A DNA stretch of 64,000 nucleotides from Ariolimax columbianus (GCA_036924085.1 JAVGWX010000002.1:47836916-47900915); one strand, 5' to 3'; numbered from the stretch's first letter, positions 26,201-41,200 are shown. Translations and numbers: made by a program. Notes: generated by a model not told the origin, from the letters alone.

Positions 26201-29200
26201 CGAAGAGAAGATACAAAGTTTATTAAAAGAAACCATACGTCCAGCAAACACGCTGATCACACACGTGCAAATCTGTATTGTGTTCTGGGTATTAGGTGAG
26301 CAGACTTTCTTCATCGTCTAGACTATGACAGGTGAGCATGCTCTCACATTAGCTGTCTAACTTGTTCTTCTGGATAATAGCACTCGTTTTGAGTTAGTTT
26401 CTCTCGACGACTTTCTTTTGGTGGCGGATTACAGGGGCTCTTCTCACATCCCGAGCGTGCTGATGAAGGTGGACCTCTATCTTCCTGGCTGTAGTACAGT
26501 TCTAGGTTTCTCAGTAAGCGTATTACTATGGGGTTTACAGTAGCCATACCCACCTCTTTAGCTAGACTGTCATAAAACAGCCTGTTTCTACGGAGAAATA
26601 CTTCGATCTGAGGTGGAGTCTTGATCAGTATGTTTCAGCTTGCACTGACTAGCATAGTCTGATCAGTATGTTTCAGCTTGCGCTGACTAGCATAGTCTGA
26701 TCAGTATGTTTCAGCTTGCACTGACTAGCATAGTCTGATCAGTATGTTTCAGCTTGCACTGACTAGCATAGTCTGATCAGTATGTTTCAGCTTGCGCTGA
26801 CTAGCGTAGTCTGATCAGTATGTTTCAGCTTGCATGGCTAGCATAGTCGGATCAGTATGTTTTACCTGACGAGACGGGAAGGAAGTCTAATGTCTGGTCA
26901 GGCACAATATACTGTTCAGACATGTTAGTCAGGGTCAGGCAAAATATACTGGCCAAGACCCTCACCTCGGCTTCCTCGTAGCCCTCTCATGGGAACTGGC
27001 TGTTTTCATGGCAGCCTCGCTAACGAGGTGAGGGATCGACGTGATCTCCGTAGAAGTGAACGACATGCAGATGAAGCCATTCATAGCACAACCACCTGGA
27101 GGACCCCGGTCCGCCTTCATCAGCACACAAGGGATGTAATAAAAGTTACAACAATCCTCTACTCAACGTCCTTTTCAGGGCATGCAAAAGAGTAAGCCTA
27201 CTCATTGTGGACATTCGAAACAAACAAACAACCTGATCAGACGTTAGTCATCTTCTCATGGATGCCTCAGAATAATCAGACATTAGTCACCTATCTTCTG
27301 GATACCTCAGAATAATCAGAAGATAGTCACCTCTCTCCTTGATACCTCAGAATGATCAGAAGTTAGTCACCTCTCTCCCGGATACCTCAGAATAAAAGTG
27401 AAGAAATATAATATTGCTCTTATCAGGACGGGCGACGGCATCGCACAGGAGTTTCAAGTATGAATCACACGTTTGACAAGCGAGATGTTACAGAATGAAT
27501 CTACAGTATAGATGTTACAGTAGGGAACAATAGAACTGGAGATACTAGAGAATGGATCTACAAAACTTGAGCTGTTGCAGTAGGGAACAACAGAACTAGA
27601 GATTTTACAGTAGGGCACAACAGAACTAGAGAAGTTACAGTGTGGGACAACAGAACTAGAGAAGTTACAGTAGGGAACAATAGAACTAGAGATGTTACAG
27701 TGTGGGACAACAGAACTAGAGATGTTACAGTAGGGAACAATAGAACTACAGATGTTACAGTGTGGGACAACAGAACTAGAGAAGTTACAGTAGGGAACAA
27801 TAGAACTAGAGATGTTACAGTGTGGGACAACAGAACTAGAGAAGTTACAGTGTGGGACAACAGAACTAGAGATGCTACAGTGTGGGACAACAGAAGTAGA
27901 TATGAATATGATAAATCCAAATCACTTGTCACTAGATCAACAAAATGAACAGTTTTGCACAAGGCTACCGAACAGCATTAAACAGTATCTTAGCAACGAG
28001 TTGAGCTCCGACATACCTTTGCTCTGTTCAGACGGCAGCACTTTTCAGGACCAAGTGCTTTTCAGCCGTGTACAAGAGTTTGAGCCTGGAAGTCAAATAT
28101 CTATTGATGGCCACTGGCTTCGATTCAACCAAAAAAGACTGTCTCTGGTTGAAATAGAGTATATAACCAGCAACAGGCTGCATGTATATTGTCAAAGGAC
28201 AACAAAGAAATACTGAAATAAGTTCATGTGTTAGTTGTAGACGGTCGGTGTGATTTGCCTCTTGCCAAATATAGGTCAGAAAAGTGTGATGGCTACAGGT
28301 TTCTATTCTTGACAGTCTTCTTGAGTTTTGCAATAGGGGCTCAGTTTTCATTGACAATTGGGTATGCTGATGGCCAAAGATGCAAATGAACACATGCACG
28401 AATGATCCAGAGTTGTGAAACAAGATGATTTGGGGAAAACTGCTCAAGCGCTAAGTGAAGATGAAGATGATTATGATGATTTGTGTCATGGATTAGAACC
28501 TATGACCAAATTGACATATTTTATATTTTAAATATATTTGGTATAATTATTTTTATATCTTGTCTTTTATTTTAAAAAAGATCGATCTCTCATTTCGCGA
28601 TACATGTCTTGTTCAAACATATGCTTATGTCCAACTGGATATACCTGAGCGTATTGACCACTAAACAAATGAATTAGATTACATGCCCAAATTTATAATA
28701 AGAAAAACTGCCCCAAACAATCATTTATCCAAAACACGCTTTTATCATCAGCTCTCAAAATTCCACAAATTAATCAATCAAATTGCAATTCTTTCAAAGA
28801 TTCACAAATTATATATTCATTCTTTTATTATTAATTCTGCAAATCTCCATTCTTCCATTAGCTAAAAAAGTCTCCATTCTTCCATTGGCTCAAAAAGTCT
28901 CAATTCGTCTATTAGTTCAACCAATCTCTATTAGTCTACTATTAGTTCAACAAATCTCCATTCTTCTATTAGTTCAATCAATCACCATTGTGCTATTAGT
29001 ACAATAAAACTCTATTCTTTCATTAGTTCAACTAACAAAAAGTTTTAATTCATTCAACAATTCGACATTATTTCATCAAATCGTTACTCCTCAATTAATT
29101 AATACAATTTATATTGTTTAACTAATTCTGTAAATCAATATTTAAAAAAATGTAACTACTCTTTTCTTACATAAATTTACAATATCTAAATTTGTCCATT

Positions 29201-32200
29201 AATTGATTCATCAAATCTAGGTTCTTTCATTAATTAATCTATTACTTTCTCTATAATTCACAAAATTTCAGCTTTTCTATTAATATGAAAATGAAATGTA
29301 AAGTTTCTGTTAATTAGTCGAATATTTATTCTTCCATTAATTGACTAAGTCAATTTTTCCATTAATTGATTCATCAAATCTAGGTTCTTTCATTAATTAA
29401 TCTTTTACTTTCTCTATAATTCACAAAAATTTCAGCTTTTCTATTAATTCGTAAATGGAATGTAAAGTTTCTGTTAATTAGTCGACTATTTATTCTTCCA
29501 TTAATTGACCAAGTCGCTAGTCCTCCAACAATTCATTCACCAAATCTATCATTATTCTCCAGTGGCTTAAATCCACTCACACTCGTGAGTCAGATTTCTT
29601 CTACAACCAGACATACATTCTTGTCACAACTTGTCAATCATGTAACCATCAATGCCCAGGTTTACTTTGGATCGAATGTAAGCAGATCTACAGTTCCGGT
29701 GCAAGGTCCTACATCATGGACTACTACAACGCCATGGACTTCGCTGTCCTATCCATGTACCTGTCCTCTTACGTACTCCGGTTTTTCACGGAATACAAAG
29801 TCCTAGAAGCCAACAGGTACGTAAGTGGGATATTTAAGGTTTTATTTAAACACACTTTAACGTCCCAGTGCAGTGGCAGAGTGAGTAGAGCGTTCGTCTC
29901 TCCAAATGAAGCAATTATTCATTACCCGGTCGTGGATATGTTTAGTCTGCTCATATGTAAATTGGTACCTGGCTTTACAGTAAGCAAAAGCAAGGCAGCA
30001 AGGAAGAGAGCTGGTCTTCCCATCTCATGAGAAAGTGAGAGCTAACACCATGAAGTCTCTACACTTTACTCCGGAAGCAGTGTCTGCTATGGTAACTCTA
30101 TAACTGGATAATCTTGCGTTCAGCAGTCCTATGGTTTCCTCCCAGTGTAGACTTGCTCAAAGACATGTTCGAGCATGAACTATTGTTTTACGGCTCACGT
30201 GACCTGATGTAACCAAAACAATTCTGCACGTAGCTGAAAACAGAGTACCTCAGCCAAAAGAAGGTTAAACGTTAAATAACAACAACGTGATTAATGTAAT
30301 GTGTTGGTTAACAAACATGACATGAATTTGTATCTTTCCTTATTTTTCTGTGTGAATCACGGCATCCGTTAATGGACAAGACAAAGAAATATCGCCACAG
30401 CATCTCCGCTCATCTCCGTAAATGGCGACTTAACAGAGATGTACATAGAGTTAGGAACCTTATTATGAAACATACATTGCATCAAAGATTAACATTATAA
30501 GATCACACACACTGATTTGTCGCTAGTTTCTACGAGATAGCATTTCAAAGACGAACGATTTTATGATGAGGGTGTGCCGACAGCTGTTGAGTCCTTCCAG
30601 GAGATATCAATAAGATACCCACAGAAGCGGTCACCGAGCGACGTGTTATATACCACACCAAACCGTCTGTAAACGTTAGTAGCCATGACGTGATGGAACT
30701 CATGAGTAAATGATTCCTTGATAACAGATGTGGATTTCTGAAATGATTCGGTAAGCGCTTCTAGAACACATTTCCAGCATTCATTTCTTTGACCGTGTGC
30801 AACTGTCACCAGGGGAATAAGTATGCGGGTGACTTACTATCAAGGCGTTCTTAACTGAACTTAACGTTTTTATACTGGTTTAGAAGACCCTGCAGAGTCT
30901 GTATACAACCAGTTTCTTTCACATCTCCTTGATCTAGAAACTATACATCTCCATTCTATTCTTGAGTGCATTAATTGGCCTGCCTCCACTATTTCCCGTG
31001 GCAATGCATTCAAAGAATTTACCACCCTCTGGCTAAAAAAAAAATTTTCATTATATCTAATCTTGACCCTTCTTTAGCTAATTTGTAGCTGTGTACTCCT
31101 GTTCTTGTATTTTGTGCTGTATTTTGAAGAAGAAGAAAACTTGTTATAGTCTAATAAATGCTTTCCATTGATTATCTTATAATCCTGTAGTAAGTCATTT
31201 CGAATTCTTCTCGCCGTCTGCAACCAGTTTCTCATTAAGTCGTGTAGTTTCGTCACAAAGAGACCAGCGGGCGATTGGAATTTTTTCGTAAGGCTCATTC
31301 TCTATTCGCAGCTCCCCCGTAGGGAAGAAAGTGTTCAATATTCTTCTTATTCGTCAATCAACTGATGCTAGGCCTCTAGTCCGGTGAGGTTCACGATCAA
31401 GTGATGCTATGCTTCTAGCCCAGTGAGGTTCACGATCAACTGATGCTATGCTTCTAGTCCGGTGAGGTTCACGATCAACTGATGCTATGCTTCTAGTCCG
31501 GTGAGGTTCACGATTAACTGATGATATGCTTCTAGTCCGGTGAGGTTCACGATCAACTGATGCTATGCTTCTAGTCCGGTGAGGTTCACGATCAACTGAT
31601 GCTATGCTTCTAGTCCCGTGAGGTTCACGATCAACTGATGCTATGCTTCTAGTCTGGTGAGGTTCATGATCAAGTGATGCTATGCTTCTAGTCTGGTGAG
31701 GTTCACGAAGTAAATTGTGCGTTTCAGGTCTTCGCCGGTCCCCCACAGCTTTTCGAGCATGATCGCTCCCCCAGGCCAGACTGTCTCCATTTGGTCTGCA
31801 TAGGTAGAGCATTCTTGCATAATATGTTCGAGAGTTTACTTTGGTGCTCAACAATCGCACGTGGCAGTGTCTCTGAGATCCATTCTGTGGAGGTAGTCCT
31901 TGAGTCTACAATTTCACGTTCTGAGTCTGAAGATCTTTGTCTGCCCATCTTTGCCAAGTTTGTCTATGCCATCATTTTCTGGCTTGTATTCTTTGTGCTG
32001 TTCTCTCCATTCTGTCCTCATGGATCGTTTGAGGAGTGTCTTTGCTTCTTTATATCTCTGTGGATGGAGAATCTGCGTGCCGCCACTTCCGGCTTTTTCG
32101 AGCTCATGTGCTTTCTCGTTTCCAGGGATCCCACAGTGAGCCGGTATTCACTAGCCGGTATAGGACTAAATCTGTTTTATGAGACAGTAATCCTATATTA

Positions 32201-35200
32201 TATTTTATTTCATGCAAGAGTTTATCTTGGATGTGGCTTGAGATGGCTTGGAGTACACTCCTGGAGTCTGTTAGAATGACCGTTTTCCTTGTATTTATGT
32301 TTTGGCTAATAAGAATCTGAGTTGCTGCATAAACAGCTCTTGCTTCAGCTCTGAAATTGGTACACGTCTCTCTTGCTGCAATAGAGTGATTTTTTATGTA
32401 GCAATTGGAGTGTTCGATGTGGATTCCATTTCCTCCCCTTTTATCGCTCACAGGGGCAGATCCAAATGTGTACACGTGTGTCCAAAAGTTGCTAGAGTAC
32501 TGTCTCTTGAGCTCCTGTAGAAAGTGGATTTTTGCTCTGTTGCCGACTGCTCGATTTTCTTCGTTAACCCTGGAAGCTCTAAGATTAATTTGGACCGGTC
32601 CTGGCTCCGTGTCCAGGGTTCTGAAATGAGTGCTTCGCACTATTTGGTTTAAGCTGCAAGGAAATATTCAATATAAACTGAGTCTTACGTTTATGTTCAT
32701 GTCAACAGCCTTCATGTTTTATTCAGCTTGTTGACGCTTTGTACGGGTTATGCAATTATGTGGCCGAAGATCACAATGTTGTCCTCAATACGTAGGTGTG
32801 AGAGTATCTTGCTATCTATATTGACACCTTGATCCTACCAGTTTAGGTACCAAACAAACTTCAAGGGCAACCATGAACAGTTTGGGAAAATGGGATCTTC
32901 TTGTTAAACTTCGTGGTGGTTAGATCTTCTCTAAAAGATGGCAGTATATTTGGCCGATACCTTGGTTCCACTAGGCATTTACCACTTCGTTTATGTCCAC
33001 TCTGTCAAAGACCTTTTCATAGTCACCAAACACGATGCATTGGGGCATACGGACTTCCCGCTCTCTCTCCATCAACTACTTGGTTGTGTGAATGTGATGA
33101 CTGGTTGAGGAGCCCTTCCCGAAACTTGCCTGTTTTCACCGAGTTGCCTATCTAATCTGTGGGTAATGACTTTTGTGAACAGTTTATAAATAGTGGATAG
33201 CAAGTAGATTTGACAGTAGTTTGCCAGAATTTATGTCATCTTTTTTTTTTGTTAATCAGGATTGTCTTAAAGCACTTCCACTGGTCTGAAATTTGTCTTG
33301 TACGAAGGCAGATGTTGGAAAGGTTGGCCAGTTGGCAGGCAAGTGTATTTCCGCCAGTCTGGAGCACTTCTGCAGCGATTCCGTCCAGACCAGGCGATTT
33401 GTTTGACTTTAGGTGCTGGGTCGCGTGCAGGACCTCGTCGCCACGTAATGCGGATAGCGACTCGGAATCTATATTTAGTGGTTTGTTTGTCATTCTTTTT
33501 TTTATGTTAAGAGACCCGTGTAGAACTTTTTGCATTCTTTCTGGATTTGCTCTCTAGCTGGCAAATACTGTACCATCTTTCTTCTCCAAAGCTGTAATGA
33601 GGCTCTTCTTTTGTTGTAGTGTCCTCTGGCATTTTATGACACTAATTCTTGGCTCATCAGCCTTTATCAAACTCTGCAAGCTATACCACTCATAGTTGAG
33701 GTCGGATTTAGATCAAATTCAAGAATGGTCTGTAAGCTGGTAAATGGAATCTAATGTAGATAAATGTACAGTCATCCACATGGGTAGATCTAATATGGAA
33801 CATAATTACAGAATGGGAGAGAACAATAGTGGAAAAATAGATAATGAAAGGGAACGTAGGGGTTAAAATAGATCATACAGGTAAGGAGAGTGAGCAAGTT
33901 CAGGTAGCAGTGAATAAGGCAAATGCAATGTTAGGTATGATAAAAAGAAATATTAAACATAGGAGCAAGAAAGTGATAGTCAAACTGTATAAAGCATTAG
34001 TTAGACCTAGATTGGAGTACTGTGTACAGGTGTGGAGTCATTATCATAGAGAGGATATAAACATGCTGGAAAGGATACAAAAAAAGAGCGACAAAGCTGA
34101 TAGTGGGATTCCAGAATTACAGTTATGAGGAAAGACTATTTTTAAAAAACCGGCTTACAGTGTCTAGAAAAGAAAAAAATTCGAGGTGACTTAATACAGG
34201 TCTATAAGATGATTAGAGGAACGGTTAAATTAAACTACAACAAGTTTTTTTTTTTAAATACAGCCAGTTACAAGAACAAGAGGGCATAGCTACAAATTAA
34301 CTAAAGAGAGGTCCAGATTAGATATTGGGAAATATTTTTTTAGTCAGAGAGTGGTAAATGCATGTAATGCATTGCCACAGGAGGTAGTACAGGTAGGGAC
34401 AATTAATGCATTTAAGAATACATTGGATGCCCATAGCTGTTATAGCAAGGTAATGTAAAAGAAACTGGTTGTATACACACTCTGCAGAGTCTTCTAAACC
34501 AGTATAAAAACGTTAAGTTAGTTAATCTATTTTGAGTCTGTGTTTGATCTTCTTGTTTAGTTCGCAGAAGCCGATCCTCTCGAGTCCATCTCTGATCCTG
34601 AGCATTATTCTAGTTGCACGAAGAATTTTAAAAATGTCACCGCGTATGTCTACCTAGACCAGGTATCAACAACAACCACAGAATTGACAGGGATACCCAG
34701 GTGAGCGGCGGTTTGACTCGGCTTCAAGTGTATTAAACCGACACTCCCGTGGATGACGAAATCAAGGCCAGAGCTCACACCTTCAATAGCATGGTTATCA
34801 CATCAATGGTATACGAGTGTGAGGTTTGCAAATCAGATGTAGAGAAGCTCCGTATTACCAAAAGAGAAATGGAGCGAGAAGTCCAAAACATCTCTCTAGG
34901 AGACCACATCCGAAATACCAATATCAGCGACCAGAGTTCTGGGATGTCGTCGACTCTGTGTCAATGCGACAGTACAGAAGGGTCGGCCATGTGGTCCGTT
35001 TGACTGATAATAGATGGACGAGGAAGGTGTCTTTCTGGTGGCCATACAAATAAAACTACCCGCGCGACCGCCCGTCGACGAAATGGAGAGATGATCTACA
35101 CCCCGACTTTAGACCATCATGGTACTGCAGGGCGTAGGACAGACATGGATTCGAGCAGTTTTTGGCTAATTGGTATCATGCAACCTTGTGTAATTGAATA

Positions 35201-38200
35201 CCAGGACTCAAGTGTTCAAGTACGTCATTGCTAATTACTGCAGTCCCCCATATATGTGGAGTAAGCTGGGCGTGCTCAGTTAATTCTGGTGCAAGCGATA
35301 AGCGTTATAATTGTTCTAGTACTTTGCTGCTCCAAAAGTATTTGTCTTGGTCGATCTGGTCTGTGCTTCTACAGGGGCGGATACCCCTGTGCAGGTCTCA
35401 GTTCTGGCGTTGGCTGGATGTAGCCGGGAGGAGGATTTTCTGCCTAGTGGGCTAGGCTCGAGCAGCTTTTCATTCAGCTATTTTGGGACAAGTGCCACTA
35501 AGGGTGATTAACCGATGTGTGATTTCATCTTCATAGACTCAAACACTAGAGCAAAGTAGACCCGTAGACTGTTAGGCGCCATCTATGCTGCTCTTAACAA
35601 ACCACCTAGCCATGACCGATGTTATGCCACGTCACAGTTAGTCATGTGGACCAGTATCGACAACAATAAGAATATCAAATGTGCAGGAGATATATAAACC
35701 GAGGAAAAGAGAAACATTGAGAATTTGAACCAGAATATTTACTCATTTGATTCTTCTTTCGTTCGCTTGAAAATATAACAGAAATAGCAGTAATTTTATC
35801 TATTGTATAAACTTTTCTGTCTTTTATAGTTCCCCTATCCATAAAATGTTCCTTCCAGTGTTGTTTTCATATATCAGTGTTTTTTCTCAGAATATCATAT
35901 TTGGGGCAGTTCTGTAGTAAGTGCAGTATAGAGACAGTATTTTCCCTTTCTTGTAGTTTGTACTTGCAATTGAGAGATATTATTTTCCTTCTCTTGTAGT
36001 TTGTACCTACAGTATAGAGACATTATTTTCCTTCTCTTGTAGTTTGTACCTACAGTATAGAGACATTATTTTCCTTCTCTTGTAGTTTGTACTTGCAATA
36101 TAGAGACATTATTTTCCTTCTCTTGTAGTTTGTACTTGCAATATAGAGACATTATTTTCCTTCTCTTGTAGTTTGTACTTGCAATATAGAGACATTATTT
36201 TCCTTCTCTTGTAGTTTGTACCTACAGTATAGAGACATTATTTTCCTTCTCTTGTAGTTTGTACCTACAGTATAGAGACATTATTTTCCTTCTCTTGTAG
36301 TTTGTACTTGCAATATAGAGACATTATTTTCCTTCTCTTGTAGTTTGTACTTGCAATATAGAGACATTATTTTCCTTCTCTTGTAGTTTGTACTTGCAAT
36401 ATAGAGACATTTTTTTCGTGATCCTTATAGTCCATACCTGGTATACAGACCTTCTTATCTTCTTCTTGTAATTTCAACTTGGACTATAGAGACATTATTT
36501 TTGTAGTTGTTGATGACAGTTTTTACATGGTGAGGTAGTCAATCATATGCCAAACCCTTCTTAGTTGGTTATGTCGACATGGCTAGCAGGTTACAGTGTA
36601 AGCTTACTTTGCTTCTTTTGGGACCAGTGTAAAACAGAGGTGGAGAACCAAGATAACGCATTAGGACCATTGTAAAACAGAGGCGGAGAACCAAGATAAC
36701 GCATTAGGACCAGTGTAAAACAGAGGTGGAGAACCAAGATAACGCATTAGGACCAGTGTAAAACAGAGGTGGAGAACCAAGATAACGCATTGGAACCAGT
36801 GTAAAACAGAGGTGGAGAACCAAGATAACGCATTGGAACCAGTGTAAAACAGAGGTGGAGAACCAAGATAACGCATTGGAACCAGTGTAAAACAGAGGTG
36901 GAGAACCAAGATAACGCATTAGGACCAGTGTAAAACAGAGGTGGAGAACCAAGATAACGCATTGGAACCAGTGTAAAACAGAGGTGGAGAACCAAGATAA
37001 CGCATTGGAACCAGTGTAAAACAGAGGTGGAGAACCAAGATAACGCATTGGAACCAGTGTAAAACAGAGGTGGAGAACCAAGATAACGCATTGGAACCAG
37101 TGTAAAACACGTGGTTCTCTGCCAAGAGCGGATCATAGTCCTGGTTATAACAGTTCCGAACCAAATGTGTTTTTTCTCAAGACATAATCGTTTTATTTAG
37201 CCTGTCATCTCATCAGATTTCACATGCATTATTTATTTCTCTATTCTATATTATTCTCTCACACTTGCTAACACAACTATTGTAAAAATAACATTTTCTT
37301 GTTTTGCATCTATTATTGAACTAATATTGTCAATTGAATATTGTTGTTGTTTGTCAATCGTTTCCGAAGATAACCACATTGCCATCTGTCAATCCTGAAG
37401 TGGGCTCGGAAGTGGCTGATCAAACCAATCCAAGCCCGTAAACGTCTGTCACACTGAGGACAGAGAAACACTGTCTGGCCGTCAGACGGGGACAACTCGT
37501 CTCTTGCCTTTCGTGCGGCACGTCTCCGTTAAGCTTCCTTGATTCTTATCTCATCCATAAGCGACATGCCAGCAGAGACTTTACTACGCTAGGCAGAGCG
37601 ATAAGCAGCAATTTTCTCCCAGTTTTCAGGATCAATGGTGCAGTTTTTCATTGAGGCTTTCAGTGTCTTTGTAACGTTTTATATTGTTATTTAAAAATAC
37701 ATTTATGTTTAATAACTACAATTATCTGTTCCTACATTTTTTTAAACAGATTTTTCAATGGCACTAGTATAGCCAGTGCACTGCTGAACCAGAAAAATAG
37801 CACATATTTTAACTTCTTCGTGTTGGAAGTGAAAGATGTCAGATACTTGCCCAAAAGTTACTTTATGGAGGCATGTAAGTAAAAGGAAGGTTTGACCAAG
37901 TCATCAAGAACAACGTCATTACAGAACAAATATACACCCCCAAACACACACACCTCCTTTAAACACACACACCACCAAACACAAACACTCACAAACAAAC
38001 ACATACACACCCACAAACACACATACATCCATAAACACGCACACAAACAATATAACATGCTCCATAATGGGGACAAAATAATAAGAATTGAGAATACAAA
38101 CTTTAACTCGACTAAAACAAATCAAATCCGTGAAGGTTGGCTAAGGTTCTCCTTACTGTATCGCAATGTGAAGTTCTTCAGTAACCAACTTGGGGATCGC

Positions 38201-41200
38201 AATGTTGATCTCCACTTCTTTGTCATGAATACTACGATACAGTCTGTTTCCATGAGCACTAACGATGACATGAGGTGGGGATCTTGTATTGCCCATCCAT
38301 GGATTACAGTATCGTTATCCAAGAGGCTATCATTACTTCTAAATCTTCTCTCATTCATATTCACATGTCCCGTCAAAACTGTAGCTATTTCAGTACACCC
38401 ATCCCCAGCATGATCAGGACAGCATATCCCCACGAGCTCCCGAAGGCTTGAGGCCTGTACCTCAGTTAACCATTGTTGCCCTTGCAATTATCTTTCTTAA
38501 CTCACGAGCAAGGATTGAGAATGAAATCTCAGACATCAGAACTGAAGTAACAGGCTCAAACTCCATTTTTATACCGGCGGCTGTTGTTATGTACGCCCTT
38601 GCCCAGCTCAGCAATGTCCATGCCTTTCAGGCTAGGTGAAACACCCGACCTGATTTCTCACCGCACAGCAGTGATCCAACCGTATTTACGACATTGTCAT
38701 TATTCCTGCTGTCAGTTGTTTAGCCTCAAAGATTGCTTAGGCAGTCATAGAATCTTTGAATTTTCTTCCGAGGTGATGACTACTTGGTGACAGTTGGTCA
38801 CTGTGTTGTTTGTAGGCATCCACAAGTTTTCTTCCCTTTGATTGTACTCTGAAATGTGCCCACATATAAAATCGTCATCACTGGCTGAACGATCAATGAC
38901 AAATCACTTCTTCACTGGCTGAACCATCAATGACAAATCATTTCTTCACTGGCTAAACCATCAAAACAAATCATTTCTTCACTGACTGAACTATCAATGA
39001 CACTTCACTACTTCAATGACTGAACCATCCCTAACATCTCACTCCTTCACTGACTGAACCATCTCTAACATCTCATACCTTCACTGACTGAACCATCCCT
39101 AACATCTCATACCTTCACTGACTGAACCATCCCTAACATCTCATACCTTCACTGACTGAACCATCCCTAACATCTCATACCTTCACTGACTGAACCATCC
39201 CTAACATCTCATACCTTCACTGACTGAACCATCTCTAACATCTCATACCTTCACTGACTGAACCATCCCTAACATCTCATACCTTCACTGACTGAACCAT
39301 CCCTAACATCTCATACCTTCACTGACTGAACCATCCCTAACATCTCATACCTTCACTGACTGAACCATCTCTAACATCTCATACCTTCACTGACTGAACC
39401 ATCCCTAACATCTCATACCTTCACTGACTGAACCATCCCTAACATCTCATACCTTCACTGACTGAACCATCCCTAACATCTCATACCTTCATTGACTGAA
39501 CCATCCCTAACATCTCATACCTTCAATGACTTTACCCTCCATAATATCCCATCTTGACACTGGTGTCATTGATTTCTGCAGTGTTCCTGAGCAATACGTA
39601 CTTTGTGCCTGTGTTAACTGAATTTTAATCTTGTTCTTGGTAACTCATTTACTGGTTTTACAAACAGAAGCAGAAGCGTGTGCGTCATCAGTTTAACCTG
39701 CGTGTCCCTAGTACATAAGTTCATTGTAGATGGCGCTCCAACATTTCAGGCTGTGACCTTGGCACATAGAAGGATGCACAATCCATAATCCACGACGTAT
39801 AGGACCAACTGATGGTATAGAATAAAAAGCAGTCGCTGCTCAGGTTTTACTGCCGATATTGTCTCGAGTAATTCAAGACTTTGTCTGCGAACAAACGCTA
39901 TACCAAAACATTGGAACTTGCCAGGCCTTTTATTGATACTACACATACCGAGGGTAATGTCATGAGGATCTGCCTTAGCTATTGAGCTGATAAAAGTGCA
40001 CCCCATCACTCACGCCTTGGAGAAGTTCATCTGTGAACCGGACTCCTCACGTCACAGAAAGATACAATACAAGTTCATCTGTGAACCAGACTCCTCACGT
40101 CACAGTAAGATACATTACAAGCTCATACATGAACTGGACGCCTAACGTTACAGTAAGATACATTTCAAGTGCATCTGTGAACTGGACCCTTAACGTCACA
40201 GTAAGGTACATTACAAGTTCATCTGTGAACTGGACGCCTCACGTTACAGTAAGATACATTACAAGTTAATAAACTCTACAATATGGAGTGACACCAGTAA
40301 GTTAATGCATGCTGCGATGGGCGTTTCCACAGTTTAAAAAGACTTGTCTTCTATCTTACCAGCCCGCTTCCAGTGGGATCAGCACGACCCTGAGATCGTG
40401 TCCGACGTCCTGTTTGCTATAGCCAACGTGATCAGCTTCGCAAGAACCACACAGCTCATGCCAGCCTTTGAGGTGCTGGGGCCTCTTCAGATCTCCCTTG
40501 GGAGAATGATAGGGGACATCACTCGGTTTATGGTGCTCTTCACGCTAGTAAGTTTGCATGTCTGTCCCACTCTGTGTTGGGTGGTGGTCTTGTGGTGTCC
40601 ATGTTTCTACTGTCACAAAGCCGACTGGATACAGAAATGCACTCCCTATTACCGCCCCAAACAATCATGATCGAGTAATCTGTACCACTCATGTGCAGAT
40701 TACATGCAGTGGCTGGTTACAAAAACTGAGGCTGAGTTCCGAATGCCTACAATCAGTAGGTTTACTCTTTTGTGCGCCTTTAAAAGGACGTTAAGTGGCG
40801 GGTTGCAGTAGCTTTTATCACACTCCAAGCGCGCTGATGAAGGCGGACCGGGGTCGTTCAGGCGGTTGTGCTATGTTTGGCTTCACCTGCGCGTTGCTTA
40901 CTACTACGGGGATCAAAGTCGATCCCTCACCCCGTTCGCCGGGCTGCCATCAAAACAGCCCGTTTCCAGGGAGGTGTGCTAGGAAGCCGAGGTGAGGGTC
41001 TTGGCCAGTATATTTTGCCTGACCCTGACAAACATGTCTAATCAGTTTGTTGTGCCTGACCAGACATTAATCTTCCTCCCCTCAGAACTGAGGTAACCGG
41101 AATTCATAACCACACTTCAACATGAAGAAAAAGGCGCAAAAGGTTTAGTGTGCGGCCTGCAAAAGTAATAATGAAGTCAAGCGCAAGGGCAATTAAGGCA

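Noticed and set aside
26615..26860. CRISPR-like regular direct repeats
   Set aside because: Units are contiguous without unique spacers, the DNA is animal nuclear, and the array belongs to family B.
31354..31860. 168-codon RSIASVDREPH repeat protein
   Set aside because: It is the 39-bp minisatellite at the 3' edge of a LINE fragment, read through into LINE sequence.
36661..37164. Overlapping 81- to 129-codon minus frames with PPLFYTGSNALSWF repeats
   Set aside because: The 43-bp array cycles through all frames, so the open frames reflect absence of stops in the unit, not a gene.
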